This document shows positions 27,187-35,251 of a DNA stretch of 64,000 nt, in pieces (positions within the stretch are counted from its first letter, which is position 1; each line of letters starts with the position of its first letter). The position numbers and the translations under genes were made by a program. The stretch comes from Nostoc spongiaeforme FACHB-130 (lineage in GTDB: Bacteria > Cyanobacteriota > Cyanobacteriia > Cyanobacteriales > Nostocaceae), in contig NZ_JACJTB010000014.1 in the NCBI RefSeq assembly GCF_014698475.1, positions 1-64,000 on the forward strand, read 5' to 3'. The notes beneath the pieces are model-generated. The model was not told where the DNA came from. It was given only the letters and a program-made list of their open reading frames with translations, and did no database searches.

Positions 27187-28329
27187 TTAAGCCACCCAAT
27201 TCCAAATAGAAAAATTAAAAGCATAAGCATAAAGTGATATAGCAAACCAAGTTAAAATTGCATATCCCCAACGATTGTTGCGAGAAAACACTAAGCCTAA
27301 TGCCCATGAAAGTGACACAATGCCATAAGCATAACGATTAATAGACATCAAAGCTCCAGAAAATATGATGAGTAACAAATAAAAAAAACCGTAGGTTACA
27401 GCCGTTTTACTCAACTGGTGGCGAAAATACCACAACATATAACCGCCACCAAATACCATCACAACTTTAATTAAACTATCTCTGCCCACAGCAATAGCAT
27501 CCGTTAAAATGTACCACCAACTTGGTTGCGCCCATGTTTTTTGGATATGCACAAATGCTAAAGGATCTTTGAAAGCAATGGCGCAATATATACTAAATGA
27601 AATTAATCCTAATGGGACACAAAGCCCCGCAATATAAGCACTTAATGGTTTCTTTTCTTGCCAAGCAACCAAAATAAACGTAGGTAATAATGTAATTCCT
27701 GTGGCGCGAGTTGCACTAGCCAACGCCCCACAAACAGCAGCCCAAACATATTGACGATTATCAAATGCTCGCAAAGCTGCCGTAGTCAACAATAGAAACA
27801 AACCTTCAGTATAAATAACTGTGCCGTATAAAGAAAACGGACACCAAGCCATTACAGCAGTTGCCCATCTGGCCACATTAGTTCCATGACGTTCTTTTAC
27901 CCAGTAGTACAAAAGAAGTAGCGCCCCAAGGAAAGTGAGGTTGTTCAATATTGTTCCCGCCACTTCAAAGGGTAAGCCAAACATCATTAACCCACGACTA
28001 ATTAAGGGGAATAGAGGATAAAAAGCAATAGAATGCTGGTTGCCATCGTTAGCATAGCTATAACCTTCAACAGCAATTCTGCGATACCATTTACCATCCC
28101 AATGAGAAAATAATTCCCAACCTGGTTGCGGAAAGAAACCACGAGTATAGTCTAGTGGATATGGAGGTTGCCAGTATGGATGCACAGGTGATGTGTGCAT
28201 GAAAGGAGCAACAACTTGCATGGCAAAGATAATTACAAGTCTGCTCACCAACCACATTAAAATTACAAAAAGATAGCCATTGATTTTAGAATTATTATCT
28301 TTAGGTTGTGTTTCTAGCGTGATTTTCAT
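27187..28329 (-). CDS. PIG-V-like mannosyltransferase family protein
   Basis: The 380-residue polytopic protein has an early luminal loop with YPLDYTRGFFPQPGWELFSH and WDGKWYRRIAVEGY, the acidic WD-x3-Y pattern of PIG-V/GPI-mannosyltransferase II relatives. FYPLFPLISR and TEGLFLLLT follow, both typical of GT-C enzymes using lipid-linked sugars. About nine or ten membrane segments are present. The ATG at 28329 is preferred to an upstream TTG. It is convergent with the cellulose-synthase-like gene (19 bp apart). The sugar donor and acceptor are unknown; a role in cell-surface glycan or glycoprotein synthesis is likely. Confidence 0.78.
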   Translation of the reverse strand: MKITLETQPKDNNSKINGYLFVILMWLVSRLVIIFAMQVVAPFMHTSPVHPYWQPPYPLDYTRGFFPQPGWELFSHWDGKWYRRIAVEGYSYANDGNQHSIAFYPLFPLISRGLMMFGLPFEVAGTILNNLTFLGALLLLYYWVKERHGTNVARWATAVMAWCPFSLYGTVIYTEGLFLLLTTAALRAFDNRQYVWAAVCGALASATRATGITLLPTFILVAWQEKKPLSAYIAGLCVPLGLISFSIYCAIAFKDPLAFVHIQKTWAQPSWWYILTDAIAVGRDSLIKVVMVFGGGYMLWYFRHQLSKTAVTYGFFYLLLIIFSGALMSINRYAYGIVSLSWALGLVFSRNNRWGYAILTWFAISLYAYAFNFSIWNWVA

Positions 28330-28393
28330 GCTGAAATTGAGCAGCTTTATCAAAATAGCTACTTTAAATGTTTATAACACAAGGAATTAATTG

Positions 28394-28552
28394 ATATCTT
28401 GCACCAAGCCAATGAAGTCGTGGGTGGCTACAAGAACAAAACCCTTGATTTGACATTAGTCCGCGTGGTGCGCCAAGCGCAGCGCAAGCGCGATAGGCGG
28501 ACTTTGTTTTTATAGCCGCGAATTCCATTCGTCAGGGTTAGGTGCAAGATAT
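28394..28552. mobile_element. MITE-like element, copy 1
   Basis: A 159-bp element bounded by a perfect 12-bp terminal inverted repeat, ATATCTTGCACC (28394-28405) and GGTGCAAGATAT (28541-28552). Its core (28456-28533) is a GC-rich nested hairpin (AGTCCGC to GCGGACT, with GCGCCAAGCGCAGCGCAAGC inside). The same 78-bp core recurs in reverse orientation at 58726-58803 with a single mismatch. It has no coding capacity, so it is a non-autonomous, MITE-like dispersed element. No transposase with matching ends is in the window. Confidence 0.75.
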
Positions 28553-28586
28553 GTGTTAATTCAAATTTTTCAAAGATGGCTGAGTC

Positions 28587-29156
28587 TCATTCAATGTTCC
28601 AAGTCACTGGAACAAAACCTTGATTATCTTCATAATAATCAGGAAGTTCATTGATGAAAAAGGAAATTTCGTCATTGGCTAATAACTTTAAAGTTATGCC
28701 TGACCCAACAGATTCGCATTGTCCATTGTGTTCAACTACTAAAGCTCCAATGTTATGCTTTGGACAACGTAGACGATTTTGATATTGATATTGTTGCGTT
28801 TCATAGCCTCTTGATGACACAGAACCCCAATCACTTCCTACACTCCATAAAGATTCACCATTAGGACGAAAATACACGTTAACTACTTTACCAGTAGGAT
28901 TGGTAAATTTAACACCTTCTTTATTTTTGGCAGAAATATTTAGAGTTCCACTTTGTTGTGAATTTACTCCTACCCCTGTTGCAATCGCCGCACCCGAAGT
29001 CATCGAAGGAGTAGGTGAAGGGTTTTTATTGGTTGTTTCTAAAATGGCATTGTAGGATGCAAATAATCCAGCTACGGCTGTGACTAAACCTGCGATCGCT
29101 GTGAGTATACCAGGAACTGTAGTCCAGAAATTTCCTGTCTCTTTATTTTCTGTCAT
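28587..29156 (-). CDS. Membrane-anchored protein with PA-IL (LecA)-like domain
   Basis: The 189-residue protein begins with a short polar segment and one hydrophobic helix (residues 14-36, VPGILTAIAGLVTAVAGLF), then a Ser/Thr/Pro linker. Residues 75-189 resemble PA-IL galactose-lectin domains: RCPKHNIGALVVEHNG corresponds to the C-x-GALV region, and FFINELPDYYEDNQGFVPV to the calcium/sugar-binding NDxPG-x-Y-x-DN-x-G loop. Two cysteines flank the middle strand. It sits among glycan-synthesis genes, fitting a surface glycan-binding role. The fold match is by eye and moderate. Confidence 0.55.
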   Translation of the reverse strand: MTENKETGNFWTTVPGILTAIAGLVTAVAGLFASYNAILETTNKNPSPTPSMTSGAAIATGVGVNSQQSGTLNISAKNKEGVKFTNPTGKVVNVYFRPNGESLWSVGSDWGSVSSRGYETQQYQYQNRLRCPKHNIGALVVEHNGQCESVGSGITLKLLANDEISFFINELPDYYEDNQGFVPVTWNIE

Positions 29157-29570
29157 AGAATATTAAATAATTTTAATTTAGTTTTGATTTTTTAAAGCAA
29201 GAACATTATTTTCTATTAGTCGATAGAAATAATATACTATATATTTACTTTTTTCAGATGATAGATTTAAAAAATAATTTACCGCAGTCTTAATGTTGAA
29301 ATAAATCAATCGAAACCCTGTGTAATCTTATGAATTAGGTTTTGCAAATTTCTCAAATCTCGGATGAAGAATAACTATTTTTTATTCCTACAAAGAGAGG
29401 AAAAAATTATCCTAATCATATCTGAACAATAGATAATAATTGTGCGATCGCATCGAATTTCAGCTTTATCAAGGTTTATTTTAGATTATTCTCTATTGAA
29501 TTAATAAAATAGAAATAAGCTAGCTTAATATTTTGTCACACAAAATATTACACTATCAACTTTTAGACAA
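29157..29570. other. AT-rich 414-bp gap
   Basis: This gap separates two minus-strand genes and contains the upstream region of the lectin-like gene. It is AT-rich with a single HIP1-like site near 29445. I see no open frame, terminator or repeat worth naming. Confidence 0.4.
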
Positions 29571-31205
29571 CTAATTACGTGGTAGAATAATGATTGGGCG
29601 TGGATTAATTGGTTTACGTAATTCCCAGAGTGAGTAATACTCATCTCGATAAACAAGATTTATTTTGGCTTGGTATTGAGTCGCTAATTTTTGTCGCCAA
29701 GTATCAGTAATGTTGAAGAAGAAAATTTGGGTATAGCCTTCTGGTATTTTGGGAATAATTTGATTTTTCACCAATTTTAAACGGACAGTTGGCTCTAAAA
29801 GATAACTCAAAGAAAAGATATTACCATAATTAACTCCTTCCGCGTCACTAATTAATAATGGACGGGGAGAACGATGAATAATTTGGCTAACTTGGAAGTT
29901 ATCATAACTCACGCCTTTATTCCACCAAATTTCTGCTTGATAATATACCCGCGCCGAAACTAGTCCACTAATAATCAGCAGTGATAGAATAATTTGCCAA
30001 ATTCTGCGTCTTGCTAAACCACCGTTATTAAGTTGTGTAGCTAACAAGTAAGCGACAGCAATTTGAATACCTAAATAGGCTGGGAAAAAATATGGTTCAG
30101 AACCTATTTCGATGCTGCCAGAGCTTAAGGCTGATAAAATTAATGGTAAGGACGGCACTAAAATCAAAATCACAATAAATAGCCAAACTTGATAGTTAGC
30201 AGTCATACAGAGAAAGGCAATTGCACATCCTACCAAAATTACCAAAAATCCTAAAATTAGATAACTGTAATTGTCATCTAACATCATATCCAAATCAAAA
30301 AATATTCTTCTGAACTGTGTTAATAGAAATGAGAAGACAGGCTGTGATGGTAATTGGCTATTTACTTTATTATTTGAGATTAAGAATTGAAAAAATTTGG
30401 CTAACCCAATGATGAGCCAAGGAATAAATGCAAAAAAGGCGACAACTGAGGCTGAGAGGTAAGCAAGAAAAGCTTTATTAAAACGAAATCCGGCAATTGT
30501 GATCACATAAATTCCATGTGCGATCGCAACCAATATACTCCATATACAGGTATAAAAACTTAATATTAAAGTGACTGTATAAAGACTCCAATTCGTAAAC
30601 TGATCTGGTGCTGATTTATTACCAGATTTTGACTCTAGCCGTAAAGCGCGAATGAGTGCTGCACTGTTAATGATAATAATGACAAACCACAGAATATATT
30701 CTTGGGCTTCTGTGCCATATATCAGGTAAACTGGAGAAACTGCGGTAAGTGCGATCGCAATCCCAGATACTGATAACGATAAAGGAAATAATTCCCGACA
30801 TAACCAATAAATAGCCGGAAATACTAACAAGCTAATACAAGCTGATAAACTGCGAATTGCTGTAATTGAATTACCAAAAATCTCTAGCCAAAATCGTGCG
30901 ATCGCAAAATAAAGTGGTGTACGCTGGGGATTTTCTTTAGCTAAAGACATAATTGTATCACTCAGTCCTTTTTGTGCATTCACACCTTGAAACTGAGTGA
31001 AACTCTCTGGCGAAACAACACGGTTATTAAATAATTGCTGCTTGACTTCCGCGACTGTATAACCAGAAATTCGCAATGATGTATATGTTTCATCATGGGA
31101 ATAAACTTTGCTATCTAGGTTAAAAAAGCGGAACAATACAGCCATCACCAGCAAAACAATAATTAAAAACCGCAACCAACTTGGCATGATTGTGTTCTGC
31201 TGCAT
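29571..31205 (-). CDS. GT39/ArnT-like membrane glycosyltransferase
   Basis: The 544-residue product has about 10 to 12 membrane segments. Its first luminal loop contains RFFNLDSKVYSHDETYTSLR, where the D-E pair is the usual catalytic acidic site of GT39-type GT-C enzymes, and a later PQRTPLYFAIARFWLE segment matches the second conserved loop. The C-terminal 100 residues are soluble. Such enzymes move a sugar from a polyprenyl-phosphate donor to a lipid or protein at the outer face of the membrane. The start at 31205 (MQQNT) is used; an internal ATG (MPSWLR, 31187) is also possible. A 48-bp gap follows the acyltransferase gene upstream. Confidence 0.75.
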   Translation of the reverse strand: MQQNTIMPSWLRFLIIVLLVMAVLFRFFNLDSKVYSHDETYTSLRISGYTVAEVKQQLFNNRVVSPESFTQFQGVNAQKGLSDTIMSLAKENPQRTPLYFAIARFWLEIFGNSITAIRSLSACISLLVFPAIYWLCRELFPLSLSVSGIAIALTAVSPVYLIYGTEAQEYILWFVIIIINSAALIRALRLESKSGNKSAPDQFTNWSLYTVTLILSFYTCIWSILVAIAHGIYVITIAGFRFNKAFLAYLSASVVAFFAFIPWLIIGLAKFFQFLISNNKVNSQLPSQPVFSFLLTQFRRIFFDLDMMLDDNYSYLILGFLVILVGCAIAFLCMTANYQVWLFIVILILVPSLPLILSALSSGSIEIGSEPYFFPAYLGIQIAVAYLLATQLNNGGLARRRIWQIILSLLIISGLVSARVYYQAEIWWNKGVSYDNFQVSQIIHRSPRPLLISDAEGVNYGNIFSLSYLLEPTVRLKLVKNQIIPKIPEGYTQIFFFNITDTWRQKLATQYQAKINLVYRDEYYSLWELRKPINPRPIIILPRN

Positions 31206-31252
31206 AGTTACATAAATTATAGGGAGATGAAAGATGGCGATCGCTAGTCAAA

Positions 31253-32059
31253 TTATTTATTATTCAAACACTTGGGTAAATGCCATTTTGTAAAATTTTC
31301 CAGGTTAGAAATAGTCAAAAAATCAATAGTTTTAAACTGTCTATCAATCGCTGGCAAACTACATATTTTAGCCCCGATACTTAAATAAGCTTGTAAAATT
31401 TTGGGAATTTCCACTTGACATTTATCTAAAGAAGGTGGCGTAATTTCTAAACTGTAGGGCGAATTGGGAGATACTAAAATACTTGAATGTGTGAAATTGT
31501 TTTTTTGAAAAAAATGATATGCACAAGCAGCTTGTCTCGCAGATTGCGTTAGTAATGAAGCACAACCAAAAAAGTATTTATTCTTACTCCATATAAGATA
31601 ATTTGCTAGTCCTTCCCACAGTAATAACAAGGCTTGACTGTGACGAAATTCTTTAGCAATACACGCACGTCCAACTTCTACCGATGCTTGCAGTATATGT
31701 TCAGGCATTGTGCTGAGATTAAACACATCAGCCGCATCAAAACCTAAACCTTGAGATGCCATTTGATAAGTTTGCATCCGATAAGTGCCAATTGTTTGAC
31801 CAGTTTGTTTGGAAATCAACATTAAATGATGACAAACTTCATCAAATTTATCTCTATCCATCTGGGTGAGGCTAGAACCAGAAAATCCCAAGCCTAATTC
31901 CAGATTAAAGACTTCAAACCGCAAGCGGAAGATAGATTCTAATTCTTCTTCAGTTGCAGCCAGTCGCAAAATATACTTGTCGGTTTGAAGGACTGGAAAA
32001 TCTGTCCAAGAAGAAGAAAGATTGCGTGAATAATGAATGTTGCGGTAAGAAATTTCCAT
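31253..32059 (-). CDS. GNAT-type N-acyltransferase (OlsB-like)
   Basis: The 268-residue protein shows the OlsB/hemolysin-type acetyltransferase pattern: YILRLAATEEELESIFRLRF, EVFNLELGLGF, DEVCHHLMLISKQTGQTIGT, then ASVEVGRACIAKEFRHSQAL. Proteins of this family use acyl-ACP or acyl-CoA to N-acylate ornithine or similar amines, or serve exosortase systems. I take the ATG at 32059 (MEISYRN), preceded by GGAAG, over a TTG 57 bases upstream. It is 48 bp upstream of the GT39-like gene on the same strand, suggesting a joint role in envelope-lipid or glycan modification. Confidence 0.7.
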   Translation of the reverse strand: MEISYRNIHYSRNLSSSWTDFPVLQTDKYILRLAATEEELESIFRLRFEVFNLELGLGFSGSSLTQMDRDKFDEVCHHLMLISKQTGQTIGTYRMQTYQMASQGLGFDAADVFNLSTMPEHILQASVEVGRACIAKEFRHSQALLLLWEGLANYLIWSKNKYFFGCASLLTQSARQAACAYHFFQKNNFTHSSILVSPNSPYSLEITPPSLDKCQVEIPKILQAYLSIGAKICSLPAIDRQFKTIDFLTISNLENFTKWHLPKCLNNK

Positions 32060-32603
32060 CTGTCTTCCAACTGAGATGTGCGGAGATATCCTAGTCAATT
32101 CACACGCTTTACTCAAACATTCGATGCACCATCATACCAAAGCGTTACAGGCGTAATTTTCTAGGATACATTTCCAGAAAGGTCTTTTGATAAATCTTGA
32201 CTTAGTAGCGTGTCAGGTTTATCTGAGAATTATCACCAAACCTCTTCTGAAAACAGTATTGATTTTCCCCATTTCATCAACAAATCCTCTCCCCGTCATG
32301 ATTTGAGAAGTTAGTAGAGTCACCAGAGTGAGAAATGAGTGCTTTTATTATGCCTTTGAGTTAGAGAAAAATCTGGCAATAAGATACAAATTTTACGAAT
32401 ACATGGATTAATTTTGTTGTCAATAGACAATTTTCAGATATCGTAGTGTTTCTTAGTTCAATGTTGATAGAGAGAAAGAGGCTAGAGGCTAGAGCTAGTC
32501 CAGGTAGAAGCACCGATGATAAATTGCAGAAAAGCTCACTATCAGAGTTTCTTCATTTCATACTAGCCTGCGGCAAGCCGCTAAAAGCGTCTACAGACTT
32601 CTA
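32060..32603. other. Gap between radC and the acyltransferase gene
   Basis: About 540 bp with no convincing gene. Near 32562-32590 a GC-rich hairpin-like repeat (GCCTGCGGCAAGCCGCTAAA) lies next to the radC stop. The rest is AT-rich and should hold the acyltransferase promoter at its left side. Confidence 0.4.
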
Positions 32604-33335
32604 TCAATCACCTTGGGGATAATCATTCCATAAAGTTGTAATTTCCCGTAAACTTTGGTGATTTCCATTACCTAAAATTAAATGATCTAGCAACGGAATA
32701 CCTAATAATTGCGCTCCGGCTAATAATTGGCGTGTCAATTCTATATCTTCTTGGCTAGGTTCGACATTCCCAGAAGGATGGTTGTGGGCAACTATAGCGC
32801 GTGTTGCACCTTGACGAATGACCTCCCGAAAAATTTCCCGTGGCGAAGCTAAAGTTTCGGTCGCCGTACCGATGCTAATAACTTGTGTACCTAATAAACG
32901 GTTTTTGACATCTAATAACAATACAGCAAAATGTTCTTGCGCTTGCCACATCAAATCTTGACTGAGTGCAGCCGCAGCCGCCATTGGACTATCAATTGGT
33001 ACGCCGTCTTGGGGACGAGATTGAAATGCACGTTTGCCTAATTCCACCGCCGCTAAAATAGTTGTGGCTTTTGCCGGGCCAATACCAGAAACTTGCATCA
33101 ATTCGGCGGGCGTAACTTCTCGTAAAACTGCTAATGGGTCACGTTGATGTTTGCCTAATTCTTGCAACAAATATTGTCCTAAACCCACGGCTGAGAGTTT
33201 TCCTGGCCCTTGACCAGTACCTAAAAGAATTGCAATTAATTCCGCCGTTCCTAAAATTTTCGGGCCATAAGTCATCAAACGTTCACGCGGACGTTCATTT
33301 GTCGGGATATCAGCAATTCTTAGGCAATAGGTCAT
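32604..33335 (-). CDS. radC: RadC family protein (JAB/MPN domain)
   Basis: The 243-residue protein has an N-terminal helix-hairpin-helix region ([21 protein letters not shown], residues 70-91) and a C-terminal JAB/MPN metalloprotease-like domain with E-x-F near 147 and the metal motif H-x-H-x7-S-x2-D in [15 protein letters not shown]. The length is typical for RadC. RadC was once called a DNA-repair protein, but its biochemical role remains unclear; related genes often ride on mobile elements. Here it has no obvious mobile context. Confidence 0.9.
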   Translation of the reverse strand: MTYCLRIADIPTNERPRERLMTYGPKILGTAELIAILLGTGQGPGKLSAVGLGQYLLQELGKHQRDPLAVLREVTPAELMQVSGIGPAKATTILAAVELGKRAFQSRPQDGVPIDSPMAAAAALSQDLMWQAQEHFAVLLLDVKNRLLGTQVISIGTATETLASPREIFREVIRQGATRAIVAHNHPSGNVEPSQEDIELTRQLLAGAQLLGIPLLDHLILGNGNHQSLREITTLWNDYPQGD

Positions 33336-33445
33336 AGAAGCATTCAGGAAATAGTTACCGAGATGGAACTATTTTTAGTTATCCCTTGTTTGCGCTCCAA
33401 ATTATCTTAAGTTGAGAAAATCTTTAATTTTGAAACTGGAGATGA

Positions 33446-33480
33446 GGGAGTAGAGAGTGGGGAGTGGGGAGTGGGGAAAG
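33446..33480. repeat. Short tandem heptamer repeat (GGGGAGT)
   Basis: A run of GGGGAGT-type units (GAGTGGGGAGTGGGGAGTGG) sits between radC and the TMEM165-type gene. The same unit type recurs at 56672-56698 and, as its complement, at 20840-20870. This is the short tandemly repeated class common in heterocystous cyanobacteria. Confidence 0.7.
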
Positions 33481-33537
33481 AATGTGTCATCTGTGGTGGG
33501 TGATGCACTTGTCACTCCTTCAGCCCCAACTCCCTCT

Positions 33538-34158
33538 TTACGCTCCTTCTACAGCCGCAATTACACCAAAAATCAGAAATAAACATCCACCAATAAAGGT
33601 GAGTTGGCGTTCAGAAATGCGTCCGGCAATGAGTTTACCACCAAGAACTGCGATCGCTGCACAAATACTATGTCCTAAAACTGCTCCAACTGTCACCCCA
33701 ATTGGGTTATTACCAGCAGCTAAAGCAATGGTAGCAATTTGTGTGCGATCGCCCCACTCTGCCATAAATGTTAGTAAGAAGGCTTCAGTTACAATTGCCC
33801 AAGGTGTTTTGCGCTTGGGTAACTGTGCATCTGCTTTTTTAACTGCTGCTTCTGCTTCTTCGACTACATCCGTATCACAACTAGCAGCAGTCATTTTACT
33901 TGCGTCGTACAACAACTTAATACCGAAGGCAATAAATAAAGCAATTTCAGCGTAATGAATGTAAACTTTTGGCAGCAACGATGCAGCTTGCCCAAATACT
34001 ACCGAAAGAATAGTCATTGCAGCTAAAGCGGCTGTCACTCCAGCAAACACTAACCGCCGCGAATGGTGCATCGACAAAATTACAGCGATAAAAAAAGTTT
34101 TATCACCAAGCTCAGAAACGGTAATTAATAATAAACCTGCGGTAAAAGCTGTTAACAC
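33538..34158 (-). CDS. TMEM165/GDT1 (UPF0016) Mn2+ exporter, Mnx-like
   Basis: The 206-residue protein has six hydrophobic segments in two inverted halves, each with the family cation motif: ELGDKTFF near residue 17 and EWGDRTQI near 136. Between them lies a soluble Glu/Lys loop. Cyanobacterial members (Mnx/Hmx) export manganese from the cytoplasm into the thylakoid lumen or periplasm, protecting from Mn stress and supplying photosystem II. The GTG start at 34158 is preceded by AGGAG. A yybP-ykoY Mn2+ riboswitch lies directly upstream, which strongly supports manganese as the substrate. Confidence 0.9.
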   Translation of the reverse strand: MLTAFTAGLLLITVSELGDKTFFIAVILSMHHSRRLVFAGVTAALAAMTILSVVFGQAASLLPKVYIHYAEIALFIAFGIKLLYDASKMTAASCDTDVVEEAEAAVKKADAQLPKRKTPWAIVTEAFLLTFMAEWGDRTQIATIALAAGNNPIGVTVGAVLGHSICAAIAVLGGKLIAGRISERQLTFIGGCLFLIFGVIAAVEGA

Positions 34159-34186
34159 TCTCTCAAGCTCCTAAATCATTTTTAGC

Positions 34187-34351
34187 GATGTGAGCTTGAA
34201 GAGAGCCAAAAGACCTCACCAAGCTCACATCTTTTCTGTGAACTTAGTGAAGGTCTCGCTGTCAAATACTTAAATTTGATATCTGAACCAGGTTCATCAC
34301 CAGTATGTTGATTCAGATAAACTGGCTTGATGCCAGTAGCTACTCCCCTTC
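34187..34351 (-). promoter_or_regulatory. yybP-ykoY manganese riboswitch with terminator platform
   Basis: On the minus strand the leader begins GAAGGGGAGTAGCTA (from 34351), the diagnostic start of yybP-ykoY aptamers, and the aptamer closes with GCGAGACCTTC (GAAGG at 34347-34351 pairs with CCTTC at 34249-34253). Downstream, AGACCTTCAC can instead pair with GTGAGGTCT (34211-34219), followed by UUUU, forming a terminator that competes with aptamer stem P1. A further perfect 12-bp stem (34187-34198 with 34220-34231) follows. Mn2+ binding should therefore favour read-through. The motif identification is strong; the switching logic is inferred. Confidence 0.88.
34207..34256 (-). terminator. Riboswitch-controlled terminator
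   Basis: Minus-strand AGACCTTCAC (34247-34256) and GTGAGGTCT (34211-34219) form a stem with one bulged U, followed by four U residues. The left arm overlaps the 3' strand of the aptamer's closing stem, so the two structures exclude each other. The 27-base loop can itself start a longer 12-bp stem. Confidence 0.65.
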
Positions 34352-34436
34352 GATTAAGTTAAATATTACATCTGTCTGAAGATAGAGTCAATCGTTAAAT
34401 TATCACGATTGCCAGCAACTACAATCATCTTAGCGT

Positions 34437-34865
34437 TCAAACAAAAGGATTAAATGTAGATATACCACAACCCTCAAAATCTTTAATATTTCTGGTAACA
34501 AGAATCATGGAATGTATTTTAGCTGTGGCAGCAATTAGTATATCAGCTTGCGTAGAAGCTTTGCTTCTTGTCGCCAGACATCATGGTTTACCTTGAGTTC
34601 TGAGCCAGCTCCTCAATTCACCTGCACACTGGGCAATTTCTGAGGAAATAGTAATAATTTGACAGTGATTTGTGAGAAAGTTTTCAAACCAGTTTTGGAT
34701 TTTGGCATTTGGCTTGGCTGTCATACCATAATAAATTTCCTCAATTGTAATCACACTTAAGTTAATAGAGGTTACAGTGCCACTCCATGCTATTACCCCT
34801 GGATTTGGCAGCGAATGAGTTAACTCACTAATAATATTCGTGTCACACAGACTACTCATTCTCAT
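34437..34865 (-). pseudogene. VapC-type PIN toxin, interrupted by an in-frame insertion
   Basis: The 5' part encodes LCDTNIISEL with the first catalytic Asp, TIEEIYYGM, and AGELRSWLRTQGKP; a TGA follows at 34581-34583. The frame then stays open and continues as TQADILIAATAKIHSMILVT and RNIKDFEG, the second half of a PIN domain, to a stop at 34437. The join holds 33 bp (34551-34583) containing a small palindrome (GAAGCAAAGCTTC) not expected in the family. So a short repeat has inserted in frame but brought a stop codon. Without read-through the product lacks the C-terminal catalytic Asp residues. Confidence 0.8.
34551..34583. repeat. 33-bp palindromic insert inside vapC
   Basis: The insert reads TGATGTCTGGCGACAAGAAG, then CAAAGCTTCTACG, on the minus strand, with a GAAGCAAAGCTTC hairpin. 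The AGAAGCTTTGCTTCTTG core is a unit I recognise from Nostocales intergenic repeats. Its length is a multiple of three, so the coding frame is preserved except for its own TGA. Confidence 0.6.
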
Positions 34866-35133
34866 TGTCAGTAAAAGAATTATTGCGATTACTGCGTGGT
34901 GGAATTTCTAAGCTGTAATCTTCTTCAATACACAACTGTTGAAGTTCTTGAAAAACTTGGGCTAGAGAATTTTGCTGATTTTTTTGCCGCCATGTTAAAA
35001 ATTATTCAAAAAGCTCAGGATCTACAATAGCAGCTACTAATTGTTCTTGGGTGTAGATTAACTGAGGTTCTCTACTAGTTTCATAAATGATTGATGATAG
35101 CTGTTTTTGGGCTTCTTCAAGTGTCCATCTCAT
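34852..35133 (-). pseudogene. Antitoxin partner of VapC, with a nonsense codon
   Basis: The frame from ATG at 35133 (or 35139) reads MRWTLEEAQKQLSSIIYETS and continues REPQLIYTQEQLVAAIVDPE, a Phd/YefM-like antitoxin-type start. A TAA at 35002-35004 interrupts it after LFE. The same frame then stays open for 49 further codons (FLTWRQKNQQNSLAQVFQEL...) to a TAG at 34852. It overlaps the vapC start by 14 bp, the tight coupling usual for toxin-antitoxin pairs. The conserved frame after the stop indicates a recent point change rather than long decay. Confidence 0.7.
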
Positions 35134-35188
35134 AGTCATAAACTCCACAGTTTGTTGTTCAATATATGAGTAATTATATTGTCATATT

Positions 35189-35224
35189 GAAAAACGAGAT
35201 ACCCGACTTCTTCAAGAAGTCGTG
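35189..35224. repeat. Palindromic repeat GACTTCTT-AAGAAGTC, copy 2
   Basis: AGATACCCGACTTCTTCAAG and its following AAGTCGTGTATCT form a long hairpin (AGATAC.CGACTTCTT with AAGAAGTCG.GTATCT). It is related to the hairpin at 24321-24353. It lies between the broken antitoxin gene and the ABC permease, just past the permease stop, and might also act as its terminator, though no long U-run follows on the minus strand. Confidence 0.6.
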
Positions 35225-35251
35225 TATCTAAATATCTCGATTTTGTTAATG

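Noticed and set aside
34187-34231. 12-bp hairpin first considered a simple terminator for the TMEM165-type gene
   Set aside because: It lies upstream of the gene and overlaps the riboswitch platform; no U-run follows it on the coding strand.
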